Below are positions 26,006 to 34,795 of a stretch of 64,000 nucleotides of DNA, in pieces. The stretch's first letter is position 1, and every line of letters starts with the position of its first letter. The notes beneath the pieces were generated by a model. It ran no database searches and was not told the DNA's origin. It saw only the letters and a program-made list of their open reading frames with translations. Where the stretch lies: contig CATVXH010000010.1 in NCBI GenBank assembly GCA_958347955.1, positions 1-64,000 on the forward strand, written 5' to 3'. Source of the DNA: an uncultured Sutterella sp. Lineage in GTDB: Bacteria > Pseudomonadota > Gammaproteobacteria > Burkholderiales > Burkholderiaceae_F. Position numbers and translations under genes: made by a program.

Positions 26006-27903
26006 TGCTTAGACTCCAAGACGTCAGTCTCATGCGAGGCGTGCGGGTGCTTTACTCGCACGCCACACTTTTGGCCAATCCCGGTGAAAGAATCGGATTG
26101 GTGGGTGAAAACGGCTGCGGAAAATCCAGCCTTCTGGCCGCGATCTTAGGCGACGTGGCGCTTGAAGCGGGAGAAATTTCCGCACCCTCTCCCGAAAATA
26201 TCGGTCACGTTGCTCAAGACATCGACACCGTTGACGATATCGCCATTGACTGGGTGCTCTCCGGCCACGCTCCCCTGATGGCCGCCAAAAAAGCCCTGGC
26301 GGACGCGCGCGATGACATGAGCGCGGCCGCGGCTCACGCAAGCCTCGCTGAATTAAATGAAGGAGCAATCTCCGCCCAGGCAAAAATCATTTTGCATGGA
26401 TTGGGCTTTACTGAAGAGATGACAACGCACCGCGTCAAGGACTTCTCCGGCGGTTGGCGAAACCGTCTGGCTTTAGCCCGCGCACTGATGTGCCCGGCGG
26501 AGCTCCTTCTTCTCGACGAACCCACAAACCACTTGGACTTGGACAGCGTCATTTGGTTGGAAGCGTGGCTCAAGCGCCAGCACGCCACCACGGTCATCAT
26601 CAGTCACGACCGCGAGTTCCTCGACCGCTGTGTGAGCACAATTTGGAGTATTGAAGACAACACCATCCGGCGCTACGCGGGCAACTACAGCGCCTATGAG
26701 GCAATGCGCGTTGAAAGGCTTCGCTTGCAAGACGCCGCTGCCAAGGCTTACGAACGGGAAAGCGCGCACCTGCAGTCTTTTATCGACCGGTTCCGCTACA
26801 AGGCAACTAAAGCCCGTCAGGCGCAATCCCGCATCAAGATGCTGGAACGCTTAAAAGCGGTCGAACCGGTTCGCGCCACCCGAGAATGGCGTTTTGAGTT
26901 TTTGGAGCCTGAGCGTTTGCCCGAACACTTGGTTGAGGCGCAAAACGTGACATTGGGATACGAAGACAAAGCCATTATCAGCGAAGTGAAGTTTTCGATT
27001 CGGGCGGGTGAGAGAATCGGCGTGCTTGGTGTGAACGGCGCCGGTAAATCCACTCTGATTAAAGGGATCTGCCAAGAGCTCCGTCCCATGCAGGGCGAAT
27101 TTCGTTTCGGACAGGGACTTAAGATCGGTTATTTTGCCCAACACCAGCTAGAGCAATTGCGAGAGGATGAAACGCCGCTTGAACATTTAAGACATAAGGC
27201 GCCCGATGAACGCGAGCAAGTGCTCAGAGATTTTTTGGGACGCTTTAAGTTTTCAGGCGACATGGTTAATTCACCCGTGAAGCCTTTCTCGGGCGGCGAG
27301 AAAGCGCGCCTTGCGCTTGCGCTTTTAGCCTGGGACAAACCCAATCTCATCGTGCTGGACGAACCGACGAACCACCTCGACATGCAAACCCGAGAAGCGC
27401 TGACAATGGCTCTGTCCTCTTTCGGGGGGTCCGTGCTCCTCGTTTCCCACGACAGACACCTTCTTGCCGCCGTCACCGAACGGCTGATGCTGGTGCATGA
27501 AGGGAAAGTGACCGAATTTGACGGTGATCTGGATGACTACGCCAAACTTGTTTTGGAGAGCCGCAAAGCCAGCCTTGCCGCCGATAAAGTGAAAAACGAC
27601 ACCACCTCTGCCACAGTCAATAAACGTGAAGTTCGTCAACAGGCAGCCCTTGAACGTCAACGCATCGCCAATCTTAAGAAACCGCTTCAAAAAGAATTGG
27701 CTCTCGTTGAAAAAAAACTCAATCCTTTAAGCGATGAATTAAAAGCGTTGGATGAAAAATTGGCCGACACCGATTTTTACACTCAGGGCGATCAAGATGA
27801 AGTCGCCCGGGCGCTTAAACGCCGCGGAGAGCTTAGCGCTCAAGTTGAGACGCTCGAATCGCGTTGGTTGGAACTTTCCGAAGCTATTGAAGCAGTGGTT
27901 TAA
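26005..27903 (+). CDS. yheS: ABC-F family ATPase YheS
   Basis: A 632-residue soluble ABC-F protein with two ATPase domains. Walker A motifs are GENGCGKSS and GVNGAGKST, signatures are FSGGWRNRLALA and FSGGEKARLALA, and both Walker B segments end in DEPTNHLD. The linker between the domains (residues ~235-310) carries the SFIDRFRYKATKARQAQSRIKMLER segment found in YheS, and the C-terminal ~80 residues form a coiled coil. Overall the match to E. coli YheS is close along the chain. ABC-F proteins bind the ribosomal E site and relieve stalled translation. It follows prmB with a 1-base overlap. Confidence 0.93.
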   Translation: MLRLQDVSLMRGVRVLYSHATLLANPGERIGLVGENGCGKSSLLAAILGDVALEAGEISAPSPENIGHVAQDIDTVDDIAIDWVLSGHAPLMAAKKALADARDDMSAAAAHASLAELNEGAISAQAKIILHGLGFTEEMTTHRVKDFSGGWRNRLALARALMCPAELLLLDEPTNHLDLDSVIWLEAWLKRQHATTVIISHDREFLDRCVSTIWSIEDNTIRRYAGNYSAYEAMRVERLRLQDAAAKAYERESAHLQSFIDRFRYKATKARQAQSRIKMLERLKAVEPVRATREWRFEFLEPERLPEHLVEAQNVTLGYEDKAIISEVKFSIRAGERIGVLGVNGAGKSTLIKGICQELRPMQGEFRFGQGLKIGYFAQHQLEQLREDETPLEHLRHKAPDEREQVLRDFLGRFKFSGDMVNSPVKPFSGGEKARLALALLAWDKPNLIVLDEPTNHLDMQTREALTMALSSFGGSVLLVSHDRHLLAAVTERLMLVHEGKVTEFDGDLDDYAKLVLESRKASLAADKVKNDTTSATVNKREVRQQAALERQRIANLKKPLQKELALVEKKLNPLSDELKALDEKLADTDFYTQGDQDEVARALKRRGELSAQVETLESRWLELSEAIEAVV

Positions 27904-27919
27904 CATTCTCAATAACATT

Positions 27920-28738
27920 ATGAAATATAAGAACAAACAATCTGCCCCAACAAGGATCATTAAAGCCTTGGCCCCCGTTGAGTGCCCCGAGCATCCCTTT
28001 GCCCGGGTGCTCGTGCTTTTCATGAGCCTGGCGGTTTTCACACTCTTGCTTTGCGCGCTCAACTTCGTTTTCCGTGAACTTTACATGGATGTATTTATCA
28101 CACAAACGGAACTCGATAAAGTGGTTGTCAGAAGCGAATATGTCGATGCCTGGCTTGTCGGGCTTCGCTTTGACGCCAAGTTGGCTTATTACCTGATGCT
28201 TCCCGGTATTGTGGTTTCTATTTTTGGAGCGCTGGGGCCGGCCTTCTTCAGGTTGTGCTTGAAGATTTTAGGCGTGTGGGTGACAGTTTCAACGGCATGG
28301 CTCATGGTCACCACCTGCGCCAACATCCACGTGCTCTCGGCAACCGGAATGCCCCTCAATGCCGCTCAGGTGGACCTATTCATGGCCGCGCCTTTTACCA
28401 ATCTTTTGACCTACTCAGCCTCCTACCCGATTTTCTTTGACACGATCATGACGATTATCGTTACGGGTCTTTTCCTGGGGCTGTGGCATCGACTCACCAC
28501 GATCTTCAGCACTTCAGGTCTCTGGAATCATGAAAACTGGATCAACTGGCTGATTTGTCTGTGTTGCTTTTTCGGTCTTGTCTGGACCTCGGCCCAGAGC
28601 TACATCACCTCAAGCGATCCGCTCACGCCCGCTCACGCCCGCATCAGCAAAATCCCCATGGTCAATTACATTGTGATGAACGCGCCGATGAGCATTCTTT
28701 ATTCAGACTCTCACGCGGCCTTGAGCAAAACCGAGTAG
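27920..28738 (+). CDS. Membrane-only paralogue of the LTA-synthase-like protein downstream
   Basis: A 272-residue protein with about five hydrophobic helices and no enzymatic domain. ATG 27920 follows yheS by 16 bases; the frame extends upstream inside yheS, which I discount. The pattern LNFVFRELYMDVF, then RSEYVDAWLVGLRFDAK and IPMVNYIVMNAPMSILYSDS parallels the membrane half of the next gene (ALIRELYYWIM, MRYLGLRFDAR and INELVLNAPMALYYANQD), so it looks like that protein cut off where its sulfatase domain would begin. The function is unknown; it could be a partner subunit or a decayed duplicate. A terminator closes the transcript. Confidence 0.78.
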   Translation: MKYKNKQSAPTRIIKALAPVECPEHPFARVLVLFMSLAVFTLLLCALNFVFRELYMDVFITQTELDKVVVRSEYVDAWLVGLRFDAKLAYYLMLPGIVVSIFGALGPAFFRLCLKILGVWVTVSTAWLMVTTCANIHVLSATGMPLNAAQVDLFMAAPFTNLLTYSASYPIFFDTIMTIIVTGLFLGLWHRLTTIFSTSGLWNHENWINWLICLCCFFGLVWTSAQSYITSSDPLTPAHARISKIPMVNYIVMNAPMSILYSDSHAALSKTE

Positions 28739-28757
28739 TTTTTTCTGATGAGTTAAG

Positions 28758-28784
28758 GGCGCCGGTTAAACCGGCGCCTTTTTT
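28758..28784 (+). terminator. Terminator after the membrane-only paralogue
   Basis: GGCGCCGG pairs with CCGGCGCC across TTAA and is followed by six T, ending the prmB-yheS transcript before the full-length LTA-synthase-like gene. Confidence 0.93.
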
Positions 28785-28905
28785 ACTATTTACCTTGCTT
28801 TTTCAAACTATTACAGATTTTTTAAGAAAAAAATACTTACCATTTTTGTCGGGAACGGAAACACTTTTCGTTAAAATTACACAGTCTGAATAAACAAGCA
28901 CAAAA

Positions 28906-30951
28906 ATGGCTTTAATTCCCGAAATCAACCGACCGGAAAGAGCGCCGGGTCGGTTTCTGCTTCTTTTTGTTCAATGCTTCACACTTGCCGCCATAGCCGT
29001 TGCTTTTATGGCGCTCATCCGCGAACTCTATTACTGGATCATGGTGGTTGCCGAGGTGCCGGCGGAAATGATTCAAAGCGATGACGTTTGGCGCATGCGG
29101 TATTTGGGATTGCGGTTTGACGCAAGAACCGGCACAACGCTGGCCATGGTGCCGCTTTTGGTGTCGCTGGTGCTTTTCTACTTCAAGGCAACGTGGAAGC
29201 TTTTAGTCAAAATCATGACGCTTTGGAGCGCCGTAGCCTTTTTCCTGGTGGCGCTTCTTTCTGTTTGCAATTTCCACTACATCCGCACTTTTCACACGGC
29301 GATTGATATTTTCGTTTTCAATTTCCTGCACGAAGAGCCTCAGGCCGTGATGACCACGATTTGGCAGGATTACCCGATTATTTCCAATTCGCTCGCCGTT
29401 ATCGCCGTCACAGCCTTGATGACTTGGCTTTGGATAAAACTCTTTACTCTGATGAGCCGCTCAAAACTATGGGATTCGCTCTCCGCAATTAAAGCGATCG
29501 CTCTGATTGTGGTTGGAGTCATCGCCTTTGTGTTTCTCGCCCGCGGCTCTTTAACCTCCCGCTACCCTCTTCGCCGCAATAACGCTCAAGTGTCGGTGGT
29601 GAAACAGATCAACGAGTTGGTCTTAAACGCTCCGATGGCGCTTTATTATGCCAATCAAGACCGCAAGAATTCGATGACGTTTGAGCCGGTTTCTTTAAAA
29701 CGAGGACAACGACTGATGTCGGCCGCGCAAATCGGCTCTTTGACCCAAACCACGCCCGCCAATGAGGCGCTTGCCGCGATCAAACCTCACGTCGCCCTAT
29801 TTATCATGGAGAGCATGGGCTTTAACATGATGAGTTACGACGTGCCCGGGCAAGTGGATTTGATGGGTTCGTTGCGCGAGCATTTCCGCTCGGACTATGT
29901 CTTCAAGCGCTTTACTTCCGCCGACCTTCACACCATCCAGTCGGTCGCGCAACTCTTATTCCTCAGTCCGGTCTCGCAAGTGAGCACCTCGTCCATTCGC
30001 AACATTCCGTTGCCCGGGACTCCCTTTGATGTCTACAAAAAAGCCGGCTATCGCACGGTTTTTATCACTTCCGGAACGACCGCTTGGGAAAATATGAAAG
30101 AGTATCTTCCCATTCAACACGTCGACGAAGTCTATGACCAAACCCATTTAATGGATCACTTTAACCTGACGTCAACCACCGAATGGGGTGTGGCGGATCA
30201 CTATGCGTTTAAGTTTGCCGAAGAACTTATTGAAAACGCCAAGGAACCGACTTTTGTCGTTGTTCTTTCCACCTCCAACCATCCGCCCTATCACGTACCC
30301 GAAGGCTATACTCCAGAGCCCATCGCCGTGCCTGAGGTCATCAATAAACACTACAACCATGATGACTACGATGAGTCTTTACTCACCATCATGCAAACCT
30401 ATCAATCAAGCGCTGACGCATTGGGCAAAACGATCGGCAAATTAAAAGGAATCCGCAATCGAGACATCGTGATCGGCGCCACGGCCGACCACCGGATGCT
30501 TGGCATGAAGCCTTTGCACGAGGACGGCCCATTTAAGGACGTGGCCATTCCGTTTTACGTGTGGGCCAGCGAAAATATCAAAAAAGCGGTGGACATACAC
30601 TTTGACCCCAAACGCGTGGGTTCGCACAAGGATGTCTTTCCGACTCTTTACGCTCTGAGTTTGTCAAATGCCGAATACAGAACGGTCGGCGGAAGAAACA
30701 TGCTTGCCGCGGTTGACGACCCGCAACGAGCTTTTGGCTACAACATTGAGCTTTGGGCGGACCAAAACGGTGTTTACACACTCAAGGGACCAATTCTTTT
30801 TTACCCATGGGCCGATGAAAACGAGGATTTTTTAACCGATTACACTAAGATGCGCCAAGCAACCGCAGAGGAAAAAACTCGTATTGAAGCCTATCGTCCG
30901 CTTGATTTCTGGCAGTTAAATGAAAGGGCTTGCGGAATCAAGAAAAATTGA
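28906..30951 (+). CDS. LTA-synthase-family phosphoglycerol transferase (sulfatase superfamily)
   Basis: A 681-residue protein: five N-terminal membrane helices (residues ~18-210) and an extracytoplasmic alkaline-phosphatase/sulfatase domain (~295-640). Candidate metal and catalytic positions are Glu302 in MESMGFN, a threonine nucleophile in the FTSADLHT segment (residues 336-343) and Asp528-His529 in TADHRML. In Gram-negatives such proteins (OpgB-like) transfer phosphoglycerol or phosphoethanolamine from phospholipids to periplasmic glucans or other envelope acceptors; the acceptor here is unknown. A membrane-only paralogue precedes it. It has its own terminator, and a TAAAAT at about 28872 could be a -10. 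Confidence 0.85.
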   Translation: MALIPEINRPERAPGRFLLLFVQCFTLAAIAVAFMALIRELYYWIMVVAEVPAEMIQSDDVWRMRYLGLRFDARTGTTLAMVPLLVSLVLFYFKATWKLLVKIMTLWSAVAFFLVALLSVCNFHYIRTFHTAIDIFVFNFLHEEPQAVMTTIWQDYPIISNSLAVIAVTALMTWLWIKLFTLMSRSKLWDSLSAIKAIALIVVGVIAFVFLARGSLTSRYPLRRNNAQVSVVKQINELVLNAPMALYYANQDRKNSMTFEPVSLKRGQRLMSAAQIGSLTQTTPANEALAAIKPHVALFIMESMGFNMMSYDVPGQVDLMGSLREHFRSDYVFKRFTSADLHTIQSVAQLLFLSPVSQVSTSSIRNIPLPGTPFDVYKKAGYRTVFITSGTTAWENMKEYLPIQHVDEVYDQTHLMDHFNLTSTTEWGVADHYAFKFAEELIENAKEPTFVVVLSTSNHPPYHVPEGYTPEPIAVPEVINKHYNHDDYDESLLTIMQTYQSSADALGKTIGKLKGIRNRDIVIGATADHRMLGMKPLHEDGPFKDVAIPFYVWASENIKKAVDIHFDPKRVGSHKDVFPTLYALSLSNAEYRTVGGRNMLAAVDDPQRAFGYNIELWADQNGVYTLKGPILFYPWADENEDFLTDYTKMRQATAEEKTRIEAYRPLDFWQLNERACGIKKN

Positions 30952-30956
30952 AGAAA

Positions 30957-30994
30957 AAGGACAAGGAGTTTTTCGGCGCCTTGTCCTTTTTTTT
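30957..30994 (+). terminator. Terminator of the LTA-synthase-like gene
   Basis: AAGGACAAGG (30957-30966) pairs with CCTTGTCCTT (30979-30988) followed by a run of T. Confidence 0.93.
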
Positions 30995-30998
30995 AAAT

Positions 30999-31028
30999 CT
31001 GAGAGGCGGGCTTCGCACCCGCTCTCAG
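30999..31028 (-). terminator. Strong hairpin, probable end of the long minus-strand run
   Basis: CTGAGAG-GCGGG (30999-31010) pairs with CCCGC-TCTCAG (31018-31028). It lies 24 bases beyond the stop of the 69-residue minus-strand gene. The tail on the minus strand is ATTTAAAA, a poor U-run, so termination here is likely but not certain. Confidence 0.5.
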
Positions 31029-31052
31029 CTTGTTTTAACTCATTTCTCTGAG

Positions 31053-31262
31053 TTATTTTTGAAGTTTTTCAGACTTCTCTTCTGCGGGAGTTGCAGGCTC
31101 TGCGGGTGATGGAGCGGCCTCTTCTTTTTCTTCCACCCATTCCGGGAACCAAGCGTCAGGATCATCCACTTCTTTGCCCCATCCCACGATAATGGCTGCC
31201 ACCACAACCACTATAAAGAGGATATTTAAAATCAGTCGGATCGTTTTACCGAGTTTGTTCAT
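31053..31262 (-). CDS. Small single-pass membrane protein, unknown
   Basis: A 69-residue protein: a basic N-terminus, one hydrophobic helix (residues ~8-27, LILNILFIVVVVAAIIVGW) and an acidic, Pro/Ala/Glu-rich tail. Its ATG directly abuts the stop of the 165-residue gene, indicating translational coupling. No family is recognised. Confidence 0.7.
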   Translation of the reverse strand: MNKLGKTIRLILNILFIVVVVAAIIVGWGKEVDDPDAWFPEWVEEKEEAAPSPAEPATPAEEKSEKLQK

Positions 31263-31760
31263 TTATTCCCCTTCTTCAATCTTATCCGCAGGAGGTGTTT
31301 CATCAGGAGCGAGTCCCGCAAAATAGTGAGCCCAGCCGCTCATGAATGCGTAGTACTCTTTGCGCGATATGCTTTCGCGTCCTTCCTCAGGGGCTCGCGC
31401 GTGATCAAGAAACTCCGCCAGGAATCGATTCATGGCGTGTTCAATCACGTCACCATTGACATCGGTTTCGTGACGAAGAAGATGCTCGCGCATTTCGTCA
31501 CCTGCCCAATGGACCTTTTTATCAATGCGCTTATCGCGCACTTTGCCTTGAAAAATTCTCAAAAGGTCGCTGTATACGTCTTGAGCCTGATCGTGGATGT
31601 CGGCCGCTTCCGGATGATACGGTTCATGCTCTTTAATCCACTGACTGGTGGAAACTGTAATGGCCAATTCCTCCAACAATTCCATCACGATGTCAGGGTT
31701 GCTTACATCGATAAGCGGCAACTGTTTAACGGGTTTGCTCAATTGACCGAATAAAGCCAT
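31263..31760 (-). CDS. Unrecognised 165-residue protein
   Basis: A soluble, acidic, helix-rich protein with no signal peptide or membrane segment. Notable stretches are ELLEELAITVSTSQWIKEHEP, a His/Asp-rich middle (HWAGDEMREHLLRHETD) and an aromatic YYAFMSGWAHYFAGLAPDE near the C-terminus. The four histidines in the middle and end could bind metal, but no known motif is met. It is 18 bases downstream of the DUF1178 gene and directly coupled to the small membrane protein. Confidence 0.7.
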   Translation of the reverse strand: MALFGQLSKPVKQLPLIDVSNPDIVMELLEELAITVSTSQWIKEHEPYHPEAADIHDQAQDVYSDLLRIFQGKVRDKRIDKKVHWAGDEMREHLLRHETDVNGDVIEHAMNRFLAEFLDHARAPEEGRESISRKEYYAFMSGWAHYFAGLAPDETPPADKIEEGE

Positions 31761-31778
31761 TTTCTAATTCCTAAATAT

Positions 31779-32207
31779 TTAATTATTTTCATGCACAACG
31801 CCTTCAGGCAAAGGCAACACATCGATGCCTTCTTCAAGGAGTTCCTCGGCGTCTTCGACTGTGCAGCGTCCGTGAATTCTTCGTTGAGGGGCTTTGCCCT
31901 GATGAACCGCGCGAGCCTCCTGGGCAAAACGGTCGCCGACATTTTCACTGCCTTTTAAAAGCTTACGAGCAGCCGTATACACACGGCTGCGGATTTCCGC
32001 CTCCAGCTCCTCCTGAGAATATTGAGTCTTGGCCTTGTCACGCGAAGCCAAAACATAAGAGGCTGTCGGCACACGCTTGACGTTGGTGCTGTCGCAGTAA
32101 GGACAAGCCACCAGATGGGCTTTGATTTGTTCGTCCAGACTTTCCGCCGAATCAAACCAGCCTTCAAACTGATGACCGAATTCACACACGCAGTTAAATA
32201 CTTTCAC
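31779..32207 (-). CDS. DUF1178 family protein
   Basis: A 142-residue protein. The N-terminal zinc-ribbon-like part holds CVCEFGHQFEGWF and CPYCDSTNVKR, and the C-terminus has the family hallmark RIHGRCTVEDAEELLEEGIDVLPLP. DUF1178 is common in alpha- and betaproteobacteria and has no known function. It lies 31 bases after the SPOUT methyltransferase gene in the same run. Confidence 0.88.
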   Translation of the reverse strand: MKVFNCVCEFGHQFEGWFDSAESLDEQIKAHLVACPYCDSTNVKRVPTASYVLASRDKAKTQYSQEELEAEIRSRVYTAARKLLKGSENVGDRFAQEARAVHQGKAPQRRIHGRCTVEDAEELLEEGIDVLPLPEGVVHENN

Positions 32208-32238
32208 AAAGGCCCTGCCTACTGATTTTTAAGCCGCA

Positions 32239-33048
32239 CTATTTTAACGTTTTCCGAGAGAATCGGCGTCGCCGCTGTTCAAAAAGGCAAACCGAGGCCG
32301 CGGCGCCGACATTGAGCGATTCGCAGTCCTTTTCGATGGGGATGTAAAGTCTTTTATCGGCAACGGCCAATGCCCGCTCGCTCAAGCCCGGCCCCTCCGC
32401 GCCCATCATCCATACAGTATGGCCGATGTGCCAGTCGTCGGTTAGGAAAAGATCCGAGCCTCCCCGGGCATCGGCAGCCAGAATTGTCGCCTCAAAAGCC
32501 TTTGGCAAATCCTCCGCGTCGACATTTTCATAAAAAGTGGCGCCAAAGTGCGCGCCCATTGCCGCGCGAAGCGCCTTAGGCGACCAAAGAGAAGCCGTTT
32601 CGCGACTGGCGGCGATCACCTTGACACCGGAGGCGACAGCCGTACGAATCAACGTGCCGACATTGCCCGGGTCTTGAACGCCGTCAAGATAAAGAACATC
32701 TGTTGCTTCATGCTTGGGCAGTTGCGCGCTCGGCACCAACACTTCGGCGATGATACCCGCCCCGTGCTCAACCGGGGAAATCTGATCATACAGTCGATTG
32801 TCAAGCACATAGCAAGGAACTCCCTCGTCATTGAATCGCTTGATAATCCCCGCCACCTCATCGGACACGCCCGAGGCTCTCATCAAAAGCGCCGCCGGTT
32901 TGATATGTTTTTGATCAAGTGTGATGAGAAGATGAGCCCCTTCGGCTAACGTCGCCCCCTCTTTTTTGATAAATCGGGTATTTTCGGCCAATTTCTTCCA
33001 ACGCTTGAATTTGGCGTTTGAATCACTTTGAATGAGCTGATAATTCAT
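32239..33048 (-). CDS. TrmH/SpoU-family RNA 2'-O-methyltransferase
   Basis: A 269-residue SPOUT methyltransferase. ATG 33048 (MNYQLIQSDSN) is the natural start and lies inside the end of rnhB, a 26-base overlap; a longer frame to 33111 would run deep into rnhB. Motifs are GVQDPGNVGTLIRTA, MMGAEGPGLSERAL and IPIEKDCESLNVGAAASVCLFE. An rnhB-SpoU pairing is usual in Burkholderiales. The target nucleotide cannot be read from sequence; it is a distant paralogue of rlmB at 14.2 kb. Confidence 0.9.
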   Translation of the reverse strand: MNYQLIQSDSNAKFKRWKKLAENTRFIKKEGATLAEGAHLLITLDQKHIKPAALLMRASGVSDEVAGIIKRFNDEGVPCYVLDNRLYDQISPVEHGAGIIAEVLVPSAQLPKHEATDVLYLDGVQDPGNVGTLIRTAVASGVKVIAASRETASLWSPKALRAAMGAHFGATFYENVDAEDLPKAFEATILAADARGGSDLFLTDDWHIGHTVWMMGAEGPGLSERALAVADKRLYIPIEKDCESLNVGAAASVCLFEQRRRRFSRKTLK

Positions 33049-33643
33049 GAATTGTCTCTTTAACCGGAGCAAAGGTTTTTCGGTGTATCGGTGTCGGTCC
33101 GTAAAGCGCAAGCGCCTCTAAATGGTCAGCCGTGCCATATCCCACATTATGCTCAAAACCGTATTGGGGGTAAACCGCGGCCATTTTCCGCATGTAAGCG
33201 TCACGGGTGGTTTTGGCAATAATGGAAGCCGCCGAAATTTCCTGAACTTTATCATCGCCCTTAACAACCGCTTCGGAAAGCCACTTCCATTTCGGCAACT
33301 TATTGCCGTCCACGCGGACAAAATCCGGCTCCACCGAGAGTTTCTCAACCGCTTCCTTCATGGCGCAAAGTGTTGCCTGCAGGATATTGATGCGGTCGAC
33401 CACCTCAGGCCCCATCGCGCTCACCGACCAAGCCAAAGCTTTTTCCTTGATCTCCAAAGCAAGCTCCTCGCGTTTTTGCGCGGAAAGCTTTTTACTGTCG
33501 CGAAGTCCTTTAATCGGCCGGGAGGGATCTAAAATCACAGCGGCCGCCACGACGGGACCCGCCAGGCAACCGCGACCGACCTCGTCAACACCGGCCACAT
33601 GAGTGAATTGATCCAGGGAAAACAAATCAAGACTATCGGACAT
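33023..33643 (-). CDS. rnhB: Ribonuclease HII
   Basis: A 206-residue enzyme that cuts RNA in RNA-DNA hybrids, including single ribonucleotides in DNA. The signature VAGVDEVGRGCLAGPVVAAAV holds the first catalytic Asp-Glu pair; later acidic residues are in VRVDGNKLP and AASIIAKTTRDAYM. The gene follows lpxB after 2 bases and overlaps the SpoU gene, continuing the lipid A operon. Confidence 0.95.
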   Translation of the reverse strand: MSDSLDLFSLDQFTHVAGVDEVGRGCLAGPVVAAAVILDPSRPIKGLRDSKKLSAQKREELALEIKEKALAWSVSAMGPEVVDRINILQATLCAMKEAVEKLSVEPDFVRVDGNKLPKWKWLSEAVVKGDDKVQEISAASIIAKTTRDAYMRKMAAVYPQYGFEHNVGYGTADHLEALALYGPTPIHRKTFAPVKETIHELSAHSK

Positions 33644-33645
33644 CT

Positions 33646-34788
33646 CTAATCACCGCATACACGGGCGATCGCTTGAGCGGCAAGCTTCGGCGTGTCGCGC
33701 AATAAAGACTCGTGCATTTGCACAAAGCGATCGATCAAGCTCGCATCGTCGCGGCGTTCGTATTCATGCCAAAGAGAAAAAGCCAATGTCTCGGCCCGAC
33801 AATAATATTGAAGGATTTCCGGCACCAGGCGCTCGCCCGCCAAAATATTGGGCAAACTCACAAAATCAATGATGCCCTTTTTCTGCATCAAAATACCGGT
33901 GATGCCCGGCATGGCGTACCCCACAACCATGGGGCGTTTAAAAAGAGCTGCCTCGAGCGTGGCAGTGCCGGAAGCAACCAAAATAGCGTCGCTTGCCTCC
34001 ATCACCGTGTGACTGCCCGTCGAAATAATACGAGTGGCTGCAAGCGCCTTCGGGAAATTTTTGAGAACATTTCTAATTTGGGCTTCCCTGGCCGCGTCTG
34101 AGGCCGGCACAAGAAAGATTGAGCGGCGGTCAAACTCCAGAACTTTTTCACACGCCCCAAAGAAATGCGGACCGCACCAAGCCACCTCAGCTTGCCGTGA
34201 TCCCGGTAATACGGCAAAAACCGGTCCCTCGTGACCCTCGAGCCCCAGTTTGCGACGGGCCGCTTCTTTATCGGGCTTCATGGGAATTTCACGGGCCAAG
34301 GGATGACCGATGTAGGTTGAATCAATCCCCGCTTCATCCATGAGTTTTTTCTCAAACGGGAAAATCAGCAACATATGATCCACCGCCCGTTTGATTTGGT
34401 GAATGCGCTCAGGACGCCATGCCCAGATGGACGGACACACCAGGTGTATCGTCTTGACGTTTTTTCCTCTGAGAAACTCTTCGATGGCCAGGTTGAAATC
34501 CGGCGCATCCACGCCGATAAAAGCCCGGGGATGAAGATCAGCCGCGCGTCTTTTCATTTCAGCGCGAAGCCGAAGCAGCGAGGGAAGTTTTTTCAGCACT
34601 TCCACATAACCGCGCACGGACAAGACGCTGCTGTGATGCCATGGCTCAAGCCCCGCCGCTATCATCCGATCACCGCCAATGCCCACCATCTTCTCATCGG
34701 GATAGAGGGCCGCGACATGCGGAAGCACAAGAGAGGCAATGAAGTCGCCGGAGGTTTCCCCGGCGAGCCAAACGATGTCTTTTTCCAT
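33646..34788 (-). CDS. lpxB: Lipid-A-disaccharide synthase LpxB
   Basis: A 380-residue GT-B glycosyltransferase of family 19 that joins UDP-2,3-diacylglucosamine and lipid X. It begins MEKDIVWLAGETSGDF at ATG 34788, 7 bases after the lpxA stop; the longer frame to 34845 would overlap lpxA without a ribosome site. Typical segments are GIGGDRM, FIGVDAPDFN, CPSIWAWRPERI and LPGSRQAEV. The gene order lpxD-fabZ-lpxA-lpxB is conserved here. Confidence 0.95.
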   Translation of the reverse strand: MEKDIVWLAGETSGDFIASLVLPHVAALYPDEKMVGIGGDRMIAAGLEPWHHSSVLSVRGYVEVLKKLPSLLRLRAEMKRRAADLHPRAFIGVDAPDFNLAIEEFLRGKNVKTIHLVCPSIWAWRPERIHQIKRAVDHMLLIFPFEKKLMDEAGIDSTYIGHPLAREIPMKPDKEAARRKLGLEGHEGPVFAVLPGSRQAEVAWCGPHFFGACEKVLEFDRRSIFLVPASDAAREAQIRNVLKNFPKALAATRIISTGSHTVMEASDAILVASGTATLEAALFKRPMVVGYAMPGITGILMQKKGIIDFVSLPNILAGERLVPEILQYYCRAETLAFSLWHEYERRDDASLIDRFVQMHESLLRDTPKLAAQAIARVCGD

Positions 34789-34795
34789 CAGGCAA

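Noticed and set aside
31053..32207. The DUF1178 trio as a toxin-antitoxin or defence unit
   Set aside because: No toxin, nuclease or DNA-binding motif is visible and the genes are continuous with a housekeeping operon.
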